DNA from: Vagococcus vulneris
GTDB lineage: Bacteria; Bacillota; Bacilli; Lactobacillales; Vagococcaceae
DNA: 64,000 nucleotides
Reading direction: 5' to 3'
NCBI RefSeq assembly: GCF_003950515.1
Contig: NZ_NGJS01000001.1
Coordinates: forward strand, 124,001-188,000
The number at the start of each line of letters is the position of its first letter. Position 1 is the stretch's first letter. Of this stretch, positions 8,359 to 19,365 are shown one piece after another. A program made the position numbers and the translations under genes. The notes under the pieces are model-generated. The model was not told where the DNA came from. It did no database searches and saw nothing but the letters and a program-made list of their open reading frames with translations.

Positions 8359-9804
8359 TTGGGTAGTTCTAAACAATTACGTTGGTACAATGTTGCCATC
8401 ATTGCCTTTGTTTCAGTTTGGGGACTAGGTAATGTTGTCAATAATTATGCAACACAAGGTATATCAGTTATTTTTTCTTGGATTTTGATTATGCTTTTAT
8501 ACTTTATACCTTACGCATTAATTGTTGGGCAACTTGGATCAACATTTAAAGATTCTAGTGGAGGTGTCAGTAGCTGGGTTAAAAATACTACAACTAAAAA
8601 AATTGGCTACTTTGCTGCGTGGACTTATTGGGTGGTACATATCCCCTATTTAGCTCAAAAACCTCAACAAATTGTTATTGCATTTAATTGGATTATTAAG
8701 CAAAATGGTAATTTTATTAAAGAAGCCGGTGCAACTGTTACATCTATTTTAAGTCTTGCTATTTTCCTTTTCTTCTTATGGATTGCATCTAAAGGTTTGA
8801 CAACATTAAAAAGAATTGGAAGTATTGCTGGAACTGCAATGTTTATTATGTCACTGCTCTTTATTTTATTAGCAGTCAGCGCACCAATGATAAGTAATCA
8901 AGCCACGTTAGCAACACCTGACATGGGGTCATTAAAAACATACTTGCCGACGTTTAATCTAGGTTACTTTACTACAATTTCTATGTTGGTGTTTGCAGTA
9001 GGTGGTGCTGAGAAGATCTCGCCTTATGTCAATGATACCAAAAATCCAGCTAAAGAATTTCCTAAGGGTATGTTGGCATTAGCTGCAATGATTGCTATTT
9101 GTGCAATCTTAGGTTCTTTTTCAATGGGGATGCTATTTGACAGTAATAATATCCCATCCGATTTAATGGCTAATGGTGCTTATGTTGCCTTTGGAAAATT
9201 AGGCGCTTATTATGGTGTTGGAAATTTATTTGTTATTGTTTATGCAATTGCACAAGCCTTAGCACAAATTTCTGCATTAGCATTTTCAATTGATGCACCT
9301 CTTAAAATTTTATTAGCAGATGCTGATTCTGACTACATCCCCGAATCATTCTCTAAAATGAATAAGAATGATACACCGATTAAAGGTTATGCTTTAACTG
9401 GTGTGTTAGTTAGTATTCTAATTATCATTCCTGGTCTAGGTATGAAAAACATGAATGATTTATACAACTGGCTGCTTAATCTGAATGCTTCTGTCATGCC
9501 ACTTCGTTATTTGTGGGTATTTTTCGCTTATATGATGGTTAATAAACTTCATAAAGAGTTTAAGTCTGAATACAAATTCGTAAAAAATCCAAAAATTGGC
9601 TTTATCATCGGCCTTTGGTGCTTCTTATTTACTGCATTTGCATGTATTTTGGGAATTATTCCTAAAACACCTTATGCTGCTAATCCAAAAGCTTGGATTT
9701 TCCAAATAACATTAAATATTCTAACACCTCTTGTCTTGTTGGCTTTAGGCTTTATCTTCCCTTATATGGCTAAGAAAAATAAAGAAAAAGCACACATTCA
9801 ATAA
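8359..9804 (+). CDS. APC superfamily amino-acid permease (glutamate:GABA antiporter-like)
   Basis: A membrane transporter of 481 residues with about 12 hydrophobic spans. I place the start at TTG 8359, because AAAAGGAG lies 10 nt upstream; an in-frame GTG at 8350 is too close to that site. The first span (VAIIAFVSVWGLGNVVNN) has the unwound APC helix 1 pattern, and the ALAFSIDAPLKILLADAD and LPESF-like (IPESFSKMNKNDTPIKGYAL) segments match the GadC/YjeM branch. It is monocistronic between two terminators. Substrate not determined. Confidence 0.85.
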   Translation: MGSSKQLRWYNVAIIAFVSVWGLGNVVNNYATQGISVIFSWILIMLLYFIPYALIVGQLGSTFKDSSGGVSSWVKNTTTKKIGYFAAWTYWVVHIPYLAQKPQQIVIAFNWIIKQNGNFIKEAGATVTSILSLAIFLFFLWIASKGLTTLKRIGSIAGTAMFIMSLLFILLAVSAPMISNQATLATPDMGSLKTYLPTFNLGYFTTISMLVFAVGGAEKISPYVNDTKNPAKEFPKGMLALAAMIAICAILGSFSMGMLFDSNNIPSDLMANGAYVAFGKLGAYYGVGNLFVIVYAIAQALAQISALAFSIDAPLKILLADADSDYIPESFSKMNKNDTPIKGYALTGVLVSILIIIPGLGMKNMNDLYNWLLNLNASVMPLRYLWVFFAYMMVNKLHKEFKSEYKFVKNPKIGFIIGLWCFLFTAFACILGIIPKTPYAANPKAWIFQITLNILTPLVLLALGFIFPYMAKKNKEKAHIQ

Positions 9805-9820
9805 AAATGATTTAATAAAA

Positions 9821-9857
9821 AACCTGTTGAATTCATGAAAAATGAATCCGACAGGTT
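9821..9857. terminator. Bidirectional terminator between the permease and treR
   Basis: An AACCTGTTG...CGACAGGTT stem with inner ATTCAT/ATGAAT pairing, flanked by an A-run and a T-run, separates convergent genes. Confidence 0.85.
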
Positions 9858-9861
9858 TTTT

Positions 9862-10575
9862 TTATACTCTTTTTCGTCGAGCAAACTCGACAAAGCGAAA
9901 TTTATCCAACCGATGAATTGACTCAGTATACTCAAAACAACGTGTATCTTCTAAATAAACCAGACTACGGATGACAACAACATGGGTATCTTCTAGCAGA
10001 TCCATTAACTCACGAATACCTTTAGTTGCTGGTTCAACAGTTATCTCTTTTTTGGCATAAGAAATATCCAAGTTCAAATGATCTTCAAAATACTCATAAA
10101 TTGAGTTTTCGGCTTCTTTTTGTGGTAATGTTGAAACTATGTCGGTTAGTAAGTAATCCCTATCTAGTATAACTATCTCATCATCAATTTTACGCTGACG
10201 AACTAGCTTCCAAGCTTCTGCAGCAACGTTCCAACCAGTTATTTTTGACAATTCCTTACTAACAGCTATCTTTTTTAATTCAACCACATTAGTTTCACCT
10301 GAGATTTGTTGGCTTTCTCTCACCTCTTTATAGCTTGTCAAACCAGATACAGGAAAATTAAACCTGTTTATATCCAAAACAATTGATCCTTTTCCTTGCT
10401 GCTTTTGAATATAACCAGCATTTTTCAATAATGTCAATGCTTTTCTGACAGTCTCACGTGATACTTTATAGTGTTTGATTAACTGACTTTCACTAGGAAG
10501 CATTGTATTAGCCGGATATTCATGAGTTAAAATTTTTTCTTCTAAATCACGATAAATCTCTTTAAATTTATTCAT
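9862..10575 (-). CDS. treR: GntR/UTRA family transcriptional repressor, TreR-type
   Basis: A 237-residue regulator. The N-terminal GntR winged helix (residues 1-65) carries YPANTMLPSESQLIKHYKVS and RETVRKALTLLKNAGYI. The C-terminal UTRA sugar-phosphate sensor domain (about 90-230) includes WKLVRQRKID and YFEDHLNLDISYAKKEI. TreR binds trehalose-6-phosphate or glucose-6-phosphate and represses trehalose genes. Here it sits directly downstream of the phosphorylase gene, and TreR-like palindromes lie in the divergent promoter region. The start has AAAGGAG 6-7 nt upstream. Confidence 0.88.
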   Translation of the reverse strand: MNKFKEIYRDLEEKILTHEYPANTMLPSESQLIKHYKVSRETVRKALTLLKNAGYIQKQQGKGSIVLDINRFNFPVSGLTSYKEVRESQQISGETNVVELKKIAVSKELSKITGWNVAAEAWKLVRQRKIDDEIVILDRDYLLTDIVSTLPQKEAENSIYEYFEDHLNLDISYAKKEITVEPATKGIRELMDLLEDTHVVVIRSLVYLEDTRCFEYTESIHRLDKFRFVEFARRKRV

Positions 10576-10657
10576 CTTAGAACTCCTTTGAATGTTCTAA
10601 AATTCATTATAGTTATTCTGACTCCTGATAGCAATAGTGAATACCAAACATTACTAT

Positions 10658-13027
10658 CTATGATTTTGACAATAAAGACACTTTAAATAAATCATGCTTT
10701 CTAAGTTGATAAGATTTTCCAAAAATAACCGCTTGACTATTTTCTGATGAAATAATTTCAATATCTTTTGTTGTTACAACCACATCAAACAAAATATTTT
10801 GATGTGATACCTTAAATGACAATTTTCCCCAATTTTTTGGCAAGTTTGGGTTTAATGAGATACTCTCATCAGTTACTTCAAGACCTGCATACATGCTTAA
10901 CGTAATATCTAAAGTTGCTGCCATCACGCCAGTATGTATCCCTTCAGAAGTTGTACCTCCCTGGATATCAGCATAATCAGAAGAAAGAGCTTCGGAATAC
11001 AGCTGCCAAGCTAATTCATCATTACCAACAATTTTAGCTAATTTTGCATGAACTACACGGGATAATGTTGACCCGTGTGTCGTACGTTTTAAATAATACT
11101 CTAGATTATCAGAGAGTGTACGATCAGTATAGTCATATCCCAATTGACCAAAGATATTTTTAACTTTTTTTTCAGGTAAGTTATAAAATATCATTAATGC
11201 ATCGGCTTGTTTAGCAACTTGGTAGTCATCAGCCTTTTTACCCTCCGCATCTAAAATCCGATCCATACGATAAATATTACTGTGTTTTTCTTTATATGCC
11301 GCAAAATCTAATTCTTTCAGTTTAAAATATCCGTCAAATTGTGCAATGATGCCGTCATTATTTATGTCTAGATACATACTTTCTTCAAGCTGTTGTTGTT
11401 TGTTCGTTTCGTCTGCTGTCCAACCGACTTTAGTTTCTAGTGGCGTTAAATAATCTTTAAATTCACTTTGATAAATTTTCAATTTATCTAAAACAGCAAC
11501 CAACATTAAATTAGTATAGGCATTGTCTTTAAAACCACCCTTGTCAGATCCTGGGTAAGCTTCATGAAATTCATCTGGGCCCATAACACCTGAGATCGAA
11601 AAACGGTGTTCGTCGGCATCCCATTTAGCTAAATGCAACCAGAATAAACTGATTTCCATCAACATTTCAAGACCGTAATTAATCATAAAATTCGCATCTT
11701 TTGTTTGGTCATAGTAACGAATAATGTTGAACGCAATAGCTAAAGAGACATGTCGTTGATTTTGGCTATGATCTTCTTTCCATTCGCCACTCACAGGATT
11801 AAGATGCATCTTTTGCGATTGTTCGTCACCAGTCAGACCTGATTGCCATGGATACATTGCACCTTTATGGCCTGCTTCCTTAGCATTAATCTTTGCTTGG
11901 TTTAATCTTGTATAACGATACATCAACAATTCTCTCGCAGTCTTTGGAAAATGATTGATGTAAAAAGGTAAAATGAATAGTTCATCCCAAAAAATATGAC
12001 CACGATATGCTTCGCCATGCAGTCCTCTAGCAGTAACTGAAGCATCTAGTTCCTTATTCCCTGTCGGTGAAGCTGAACACAACAGATGATATGTGTGAAG
12101 GTTAATTAAAAATTGTGATTTTTCATCACCTTCAACAACTATTTCCGCAGCTTTCCATAGCTTTTCCCACTCATTAATCGATTGTTGTTTTACATCAATG
12201 TAATCCAACGGTTTGATTTTTTTCTCTGGAATAACTGTTTTTGAATAGTCCGTGTAAACTAATTTTTCTACACTATACATTTTATTTTTTTCAGTTTTAA
12301 AGGTAATCTCTTGTTTAATTTCTTTATTGTCTTTAACGATATTTATATCATTGCTGCTTAGCAAGTCCCCTGTTAACAATGTTTCTTGTAAAATATTTAT
12401 TTTTGAATTTTTAGTTTCACTCCGCAACCACGCATGATTTTTGTGCGCACCTAAATCTAATATATCAAGATGTCGATTCGTTAAAGAACGATAGCGTTCA
12501 ACATTATAATTATAGACATCACCATCAATCGATGAAATCAAATTTAAAACTACATCGTCTGCATCAATACTGAAACTATACTTAACACCAGAGTAATGTT
12601 TATCAGCCATACTGACAAAACGTTCAGACATAATAGTTAAATTATGTTTATTGGCTAATTCAATGACGACAGTCGATTGAAAGACCCCATTTTTTAGATT
12701 TAAAGATCGGTCAAGTTCTTTCACAGCATTATCTTCGATATTAATCCTTTCACCGTCTACGACAACATAAATCTTATAAGCATTCGGTAAATTTATAAAA
12801 TCTTCATTAAATATAGCATGACCTGCTACGTCGGATTCTTCTGTATTATAAATACCTGCCAAGTAAGTCCCAGGGTAATTATTTTCAGATATTTCCATTT
12901 CAGGCAATGTTCCTCTGACACCCAAAAAACCATTTCCGACTGTTGTTAATGACTCTTGCGAATATTCTTCTTTACCTTTTGAATATGAATGATAAGTTAA
13001 CATAAATTCATTTTCTTCTGTTGTCAT
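10658..13027 (-). CDS. GH65 glycoside phosphorylase, probably trehalose-6-phosphate phosphorylase
   Basis: A 789-residue GH65 enzyme of standard length. The N-terminal beta-sandwich opens with YHSYSKGKEEYSQESLTTVGN. The (alpha/alpha)6 barrel holds the general acid Glu in MGPDEFHEAYPG (about residue 488), and the phosphate-binding motifs HGSTLSR and GGTTSEGIHTG follow. In this locus, with a trehalose-type PTS and TreR, the likely reaction is trehalose-6-P plus phosphate to beta-glucose-1-P plus glucose-6-P, as for Lactococcus TrePP. Maltose or kojibiose phosphorylase activity cannot be excluded by motif alone. No beta-phosphoglucomutase gene is present in the window. AAGGAGTGAGGGA precedes the ATG. 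Confidence 0.87.
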   Translation of the reverse strand: MTTEENEFMLTYHSYSKGKEEYSQESLTTVGNGFLGVRGTLPEMEISENNYPGTYLAGIYNTEESDVAGHAIFNEDFINLPNAYKIYVVVDGERINIEDNAVKELDRSLNLKNGVFQSTVVIELANKHNLTIMSERFVSMADKHYSGVKYSFSIDADDVVLNLISSIDGDVYNYNVERYRSLTNRHLDILDLGAHKNHAWLRSETKNSKINILQETLLTGDLLSSNDINIVKDNKEIKQEITFKTEKNKMYSVEKLVYTDYSKTVIPEKKIKPLDYIDVKQQSINEWEKLWKAAEIVVEGDEKSQFLINLHTYHLLCSASPTGNKELDASVTARGLHGEAYRGHIFWDELFILPFYINHFPKTARELLMYRYTRLNQAKINAKEAGHKGAMYPWQSGLTGDEQSQKMHLNPVSGEWKEDHSQNQRHVSLAIAFNIIRYYDQTKDANFMINYGLEMLMEISLFWLHLAKWDADEHRFSISGVMGPDEFHEAYPGSDKGGFKDNAYTNLMLVAVLDKLKIYQSEFKDYLTPLETKVGWTADETNKQQQLEESMYLDINNDGIIAQFDGYFKLKELDFAAYKEKHSNIYRMDRILDAEGKKADDYQVAKQADALMIFYNLPEKKVKNIFGQLGYDYTDRTLSDNLEYYLKRTTHGSTLSRVVHAKLAKIVGNDELAWQLYSEALSSDYADIQGGTTSEGIHTGVMAATLDITLSMYAGLEVTDESISLNPNLPKNWGKLSFKVSHQNILFDVVVTTKDIEIISSENSQAVIFGKSYQLRKHDLFKVSLLSKS

Positions 13028-13042
13028 TCCCTCACTCCTTAA

Positions 13043-13056
13043 CTTGTATATACATG
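13043..13056. promoter_or_regulatory. Candidate TreR operator upstream of the phosphorylase gene
   Basis: CTTGTATATACATG contains the perfect palindrome TGTATATACA and closely matches the known Bacillus TreR operator core TTGTATATACAA. It lies 16 bp upstream of the phosphorylase start codon, where a repressor would block initiation or early elongation. Confidence 0.65.
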
Positions 13057-13154
13057 ATTAAATAAAGCATATCAGGTTTATTTAAATTTTTCAAATATTA
13101 TTTATTTATTTAATTTATAGACTTTTATAGTATATAAGTCAATTATACCGTTTA

Positions 13155-13168
13155 TTTAAACGCTTGCA
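13155..13168 (+). promoter_or_regulatory. Candidate cre (CcpA) site overlapping the treB -35
   Basis: TTTAAACGCTTGCA matches 12 of 14 positions of the cre consensus TGWAANCGNTNWCA and overlaps the -35 box of the PTS gene. This predicts carbon catabolite repression. Confidence 0.55.
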
Positions 13169-13192
13169 TTTTTTACAAAAAAGTATTATGAT
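13164..13192 (+). promoter_or_regulatory. Sigma-A promoter of the trehalose PTS gene
   Basis: -35 TTGCAT at 13164-13169, 17-bp spacer, -10 TATGAT at 13187-13192. It lies 51 bp upstream of the ATG. Confidence 0.6.
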
Positions 13193-13206
13193 AACTTCAA
13201 ACAACC

Positions 13207-13222
13207 ACTTGTCTAGTCAAGT
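13207..13222 (+). promoter_or_regulatory. Candidate TreR operator downstream of the treB -10
   Basis: ACTTGTCTAGTCAAGT is a near-perfect 16-bp palindrome (7 of 8 pairs) sharing the CTTGT half-site with the operator at 13043-13056. It sits just after the expected transcription start. Confidence 0.65.
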
Positions 13223-13243
13223 AGGAAAATTAGGAGTGTTATT

Positions 13244-15181
13244 ATGGGAAAATATTCAAAAGAGGCTGAGCAGCTGCTGAATTATGTCGGCGGATCTGAA
13301 AACATTGCAGCTGTTAGTCATTGTGCAACGCGTATGAGATTTGTTTTAAACGATGAAAGTCTAGCGAACAAAGAAGAAATCGAAAAATTGGATTCCGTAA
13401 AGGGTATGTTTACAAATGCTGGTCAATTTCAAGTAATTATTGGAAATGACGTTGCAACTTTTTTCAATGATTTTTCTACCGTTTCAGGCGTCAGCGGTGT
13501 TTCAAAAGAAGCTGGAAAAAAAGCTGCAAAACAAAATCTGAGTGTCATTCAACGAATTGTAACAGTATTAGCTGAAATATTTGCACCACTGATACCTGCT
13601 ATTATTGTTGGTGGTTTAATTTTAGGTTTTAGAAATGTCCTTGAAGGGGTTCCGTTTGGTTTTCTCGACGGTAAGACAATTGTAGAAGTTTCGCAGTTTT
13701 GGAAAGGAACCAACGACTTTTTATGGTTAATCGGTGAAGCCATCTTCCACTTCCTACCAGTTGGGATTACTTGGAGTATTGCAAAACGGATGGGAACAAC
13801 TCAAATTCTAGGAATCGTCTTAGGGATTACTTTAGTCTCTCCGCAATTATTAAATGCATATAGTGTTGCCGGTACTGCTGCAACTGATATTCCTGTATGG
13901 GATTTTGGTTTCGCTCAAGTACAAATGATTGGTTATCAAGCACAAGTTATTCCTGCCATTCTAGCAGGTTTTCTATTGGCCTATTTAGAGTTGTTTTTCA
14001 GAAAAATAATTCCTCAAGCTGTATCAATGATTTTTGTTCCATTTTTCTCTTTAATAATTACAGTTATTGCCGCACACGTTATCTTAGGTCCGATTGGTTG
14101 GACAATCGGCAGTGCCATCAGTCATGTTGTCTCAACGGCAATCGAATCAAATTTTGCTTGGTTGGCTGGTTTAGTTTACGGTACCTTCTATGCGCCACTC
14201 GTTATTACTGGATTGCATCATTTGATGCTGACCATCGATTTACAGATGATTGGTGACTTAGGCTATACGACACTTTGGCCAATGGTAGCTTTATCAAATA
14301 TTGCTCAAGGTTCAGCTGTTCTTGCTATTATTTATTTACATAAAGGTAATAAAAAAGAAGAACAAGTATCTATCCCTTCAACAATTTCAGCTTACCTGGG
14401 TGTTACTGAGCCGGCAATGTTTGGGATCAACTTGAAATATTTTTATCCATTTGTAGCTGGAATGATTGGTTCAGGGATTGCGGGCTGTTTTATTACAGTA
14501 ATGAAAGTTAAAGCCAAAGCAGTTGGTATTGGCGGTTTGCCAGGAATTATCTCAATGAAGCCCGGCAGTTATGGTTCATTTGCAATAGGAATGGTCATTG
14601 CGATCGTTATTCCTTTTGTATTAACATTAGTATTTAGAAAATCTAAAAAACTAAATAAATTAGACTCTGTTGAATTGGAAAAAATAGTCCCAAAACAAGC
14701 AAACGCAGAAAGAAGTGCTATCCAGACCGAAACATTTTATGCTCCTGCTGATGGTGAGCTGATTCCAATATCTAAAGTAAATGATCAAGTTTTCTCAGAA
14801 AAAATGATGGGAGACGGATACGCAGTCTTACCAGAAAAAAATGATATTCATTCACCTGTTGCCGGTCATGTGACTAATATTTTTCCGACACAGCATGCAA
14901 TTGGAATAACTACAGACAGCGGTATTGAAGTTCTTTTACATATGGGACTAGATACAGTTGACTTAAATGGTGAACCTTTTAAATTGTTTATCGAAGAAGG
15001 ACAAAAAGTGACACAAGAAACAAGAGTTGCCGAGATGGATCTCAAAGCAATTAAAGAAAAAGGTAAAGGTATCGATGTTGTCGTTGTTCTGACAAATATG
15101 GATAAAGTACCTAAAATAGATTTAACAAAAACTGGAAAAGTAACTGCAGAAGCCGTGATTGGTTCTGCTGACGTTTTATAA
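13244..15181 (+). CDS. treB: PTS trehalose-specific EIIBCA component
   Basis: A 645-residue three-domain sugar permease. EIIB (1-85) has the phosphocysteine Cys27 in SHCATRMRF. EIIC (about 105-470) has ten or so membrane spans, with the conserved GVTEPAMFGINLKY and TGLHH motifs. EIIA (about 495-645) is of the glucose type, with the phosphohistidine in VLLHMGLDTV. The divergent GH65 phosphorylase and TreR identify trehalose as the likely substrate, taken up as trehalose-6-P; the sequence resembles TreB/TreP. The start ATG follows TTAGGAG. The fused EIIA means no separate glucose-type EIIA is needed. Confidence 0.9.
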   Translation: MGKYSKEAEQLLNYVGGSENIAAVSHCATRMRFVLNDESLANKEEIEKLDSVKGMFTNAGQFQVIIGNDVATFFNDFSTVSGVSGVSKEAGKKAAKQNLSVIQRIVTVLAEIFAPLIPAIIVGGLILGFRNVLEGVPFGFLDGKTIVEVSQFWKGTNDFLWLIGEAIFHFLPVGITWSIAKRMGTTQILGIVLGITLVSPQLLNAYSVAGTAATDIPVWDFGFAQVQMIGYQAQVIPAILAGFLLAYLELFFRKIIPQAVSMIFVPFFSLIITVIAAHVILGPIGWTIGSAISHVVSTAIESNFAWLAGLVYGTFYAPLVITGLHHLMLTIDLQMIGDLGYTTLWPMVALSNIAQGSAVLAIIYLHKGNKKEEQVSIPSTISAYLGVTEPAMFGINLKYFYPFVAGMIGSGIAGCFITVMKVKAKAVGIGGLPGIISMKPGSYGSFAIGMVIAIVIPFVLTLVFRKSKKLNKLDSVELEKIVPKQANAERSAIQTETFYAPADGELIPISKVNDQVFSEKMMGDGYAVLPEKNDIHSPVAGHVTNIFPTQHAIGITTDSGIEVLLHMGLDTVDLNGEPFKLFIEEGQKVTQETRVAEMDLKAIKEKGKGIDVVVVLTNMDKVPKIDLTKTGKVTAEAVIGSADVL

Positions 15182-15186
15182 TAATC

Positions 15187-15224
15187 AAAAAAGACTTAAC
15201 AGAAAATCTGTTAAGTCTTTTTTT
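15187..15224. terminator. Bidirectional terminator between treB and ddh
   Basis: AAAAAAGACTTAACAG and its complement, with a 5-nt loop, flanked by A and T runs; it reaches the stop codon of ddh. Confidence 0.9.
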
Positions 15225-16197
15225 AAAGTAATTCTTTTCTTAAATCAGCACCTGATTTAGGTGAAATATAACTTGGTGCAATATCTAATACGGTATATGC
15301 ACCATATTTTTTCTCTTCAGCTAGTCTTGCACATGCTCTGGCGTAAGCTACTAAAGTACTCGATGTAAATTCAGGATTACTATCCAAAGCTAATGAAAAA
15401 TCATATATTTCTTTATTTTGTTTCGATGTTTGGCCAACACGTAATACTTTACCGCCGTGCGGCATTTTTTGTTTATGATTTTTCTCTAATTCTTCTTGTG
15501 TAATAACGTTTACTGTTGTGTCGTATTCATTAAAGTAATTTGGCATTGTAACAATTTTTTCAATAATTGCTGCTTCATCAGCCCCATCTTCTAATACAAT
15601 AAAACATTCTCTAGTATGTTTGTCTCGAGTTGATAACTCTAAATGTTCACCAACTTTCAGACGATCAATAATATCATTATTAGGAATAGTATATTGAATT
15701 GCATCTTTAATTCCATCAATCCGGCGTAATGCATCACTATGTCCTTGGCTAACACCTTTACCCCAAAAAGTAACCGTTTCACCATCTGGTAAAATACTCT
15801 CAGCATAGGCACGATTAATACTAAATAATCCTGGATCCCAGCCAACTGAAATTATTGATACTGTGCTATTTTTTTTCGCTGTATCGTCTATTACCGAATA
15901 ATGTTCTGGTATTTTAGCATGAGTATCAAAGCTGTCAACTGTATTAAATATTTTCGTCAATTCAGGCGTTTGGACGGGTAAATCCGTTGCCGAACCTCCG
16001 CATAAAATACAGACATCAATTTCATTTTTTTTATCATAAAGGTCTGCCATTGAATAAACCTTTCCTGCTTTGGCCTTAACTGTCAGAGGGTCTCTTCTAG
16101 TAAAAATTCCGACTAATTCGGTATCATCAGTCTTCTTAATTGCAGTTTCCACTCCGCGTCCTAAATTACCATAGCCAATAATTGCAATTCTAATCAT
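15223..16197 (-). CDS. ddh: meso-diaminopimelate D-dehydrogenase
   Basis: A 324-residue NADPH-dependent enzyme of the usual Ddh length. The Rossmann start is IRIAIIGYGNLGRGVETAI. Family hallmarks are CGGSATDLPVQTPE, NTVDSFDTHAKIPEHY, SVGWDPGLFSINR and FWGKGVSQGHSDALRRIDGI. It converts tetrahydrodipicolinate directly to meso-DAP. In Lactobacillales with lysine-type peptidoglycan it would feed lysine rather than the wall; the local MurE lacks the DAP-type arginine motif. The gene stands alone between two terminators. GGGATGATATTGA precedes the ATG. Confidence 0.93.
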   Translation of the reverse strand: MIRIAIIGYGNLGRGVETAIKKTDDTELVGIFTRRDPLTVKAKAGKVYSMADLYDKKNEIDVCILCGGSATDLPVQTPELTKIFNTVDSFDTHAKIPEHYSVIDDTAKKNSTVSIISVGWDPGLFSINRAYAESILPDGETVTFWGKGVSQGHSDALRRIDGIKDAIQYTIPNNDIIDRLKVGEHLELSTRDKHTRECFIVLEDGADEAAIIEKIVTMPNYFNEYDTTVNVITQEELEKNHKQKMPHGGKVLRVGQTSKQNKEIYDFSLALDSNPEFTSSTLVAYARACARLAEEKKYGAYTVLDIAPSYISPKSGADLRKELL

Positions 16198-16267
16198 TCA
16201 ATATCATCCCTTTTTCTTTAAATTCAGAAGTATGAAAAACTTCTTGTTAAAAACAATACAACAAAAA

Positions 16268-16295
16268 AATGAGAATGTCTATAAAAATTCTCATT
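16268..16295 (-). terminator. Terminator of the pyr operon
   Basis: AATGAGAAT / ATTCTCATT hairpin with T-run on the minus strand, 18 bp past the pyrE stop codon. Confidence 0.8.
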
Positions 16296-16312
16296 TAATA
16301 TTAATTTTATTT

Positions 16313-16933
16313 TTATTTATTCCATTTTTCTGGAGCAGTTTTCCACTCTTCTAAAAGAGTCAAATCATCAGCAGAGATATAATTTTTTTCTAGTGCTACA
16401 CTTAACAGCTCGGTATAATTTGTCAGTGTCAAGAAAGATAATTTTGCTTTTTCAAAATTATCTGCGCCTTTTGGTAACTGGTAACTAAAAATTGCTACAG
16501 CACCTAAAACATCAGCACCTTCGCGTGTCGCTGCTTCTGCTGCATCAATAACGCTTCCGCCGGTTGAAATCAAATCTTCAATAATAACCATCTTTTGATT
16601 TTTTGTTATGTGGCCTTCAATCTGATTTTGTTTTCCATGGTCCTTTGCTTTTCCGCGAATATATACCATTGGCAAGTCTAATAAATCTGCTACCCATGCA
16701 GCATGCGGGATTCCTGCAGTAGCTGTCCCAGCAATTACTTCCGCATCAGGATATGTTTGTTTAATTAATTCTGCTAATGACTTTGCAATATCTCTCCGAA
16801 CTTTTGGATAACTCATAGTAATTCGATTGTCACAATATATAGGGCTTTTAATACCGCTCGCCCAAGTATACGGCTGAGATGGACTTAAAGTAACGGCTTT
16901 AATTGATAATAATTCTTCTGCAATATGTTTCAT
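16313..16933 (-). CDS. pyrE: Orotate phosphoribosyltransferase
   Basis: A 206-residue enzyme that transfers the phosphoribosyl group from PRPP to orotate, giving OMP. The PRPP-binding loop [20 protein letters not shown] and [12 protein letters not shown] are diagnostic. It is the last gene of the pyr operon, and its ATG overlaps the end of pyrF by one base. Confidence 0.97.
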   Translation of the reverse strand: MKHIAEELLSIKAVTLSPSQPYTWASGIKSPIYCDNRITMSYPKVRRDIAKSLAELIKQTYPDAEVIAGTATAGIPHAAWVADLLDLPMVYIRGKAKDHGKQNQIEGHITKNQKMVIIEDLISTGGSVIDAAEAATREGADVLGAVAIFSYQLPKGADNFEKAKLSFLTLTNYTELLSVALEKNYISADDLTLLEEWKTAPEKWNK

Positions 16934-17645
16934 TAGTCAACACCATTCCATTCATTTTTTATTTTTAGGTAGCTTTCATACGGTATGTTAGATTTTGTAA
17001 TCGGTCGCCCGACAACAATATAGCTTGAGCCGATATCTCGTGCTTCTCTTGGGGTAACGACTCTTTTCTGATCGCCGACAACTGCATCAGCTGGACGGAT
17101 TCCTGGTGTCAGACAAATAAAGTCACGGGACGTTCTCTGTTTAATCATATCAACTTCTAATGCAGAGCAGACTACTCCCGCTAAACCAGATTCAGCAGTT
17201 ATTTCAGCATAGTGGCAAACACTTTCATTAAGAGTACAAGTGATTAGTTGGTCCGTATGCATTTGCTGTTCACTAGTTGATGTCAACTGAGTAACAGCGA
17301 TTAATTCTGGAACTTGTTGACCTTCAGGCGTTCCTTCTTTCAGTCCCAATAAGGCTTGCTCCATCATTTCTTGTCCTCCCGCTGCATGGACATTAGTGAT
17401 TGCTACTCCTAAAGAGGCGATACTCTTCATCGCTGAGCGAACAGTATTTGGAATATCGTGTAGTTTTAAATCAAGGAAAACATCATGGCCGAGATCTTTT
17501 AACCATGTCACAATACTTGGACCTTCTTTGTAAAAAATTTCCATTCCTACTTTGACGAACAAAGATTCATTTTTTGGAAATTTATTCAAAAATAATTGAA
17601 CACTGACCTTGTCCGGAAAATCAAGCGCAATAATTGGTCGATTCA

Positions 17646-17646
<1 letters not shown>
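16933..17646 (-). CDS. pyrF: Orotidine 5'-phosphate decarboxylase
   Basis: A 237-residue TIM-barrel enzyme converting OMP to UMP. The catalytic Lys/Asp array lies in [14 protein letters not shown]. The phosphate-binding part includes LTPGIRP and the C-terminal [11 protein letters not shown]. It abuts pyrD with a one-base overlap, so translation is coupled. Confidence 0.97.
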
Positions 17647-19342
<1,696 letters not shown>

Positions 19343-19365
19343 GGTCGACCTCCATCATCTATATT

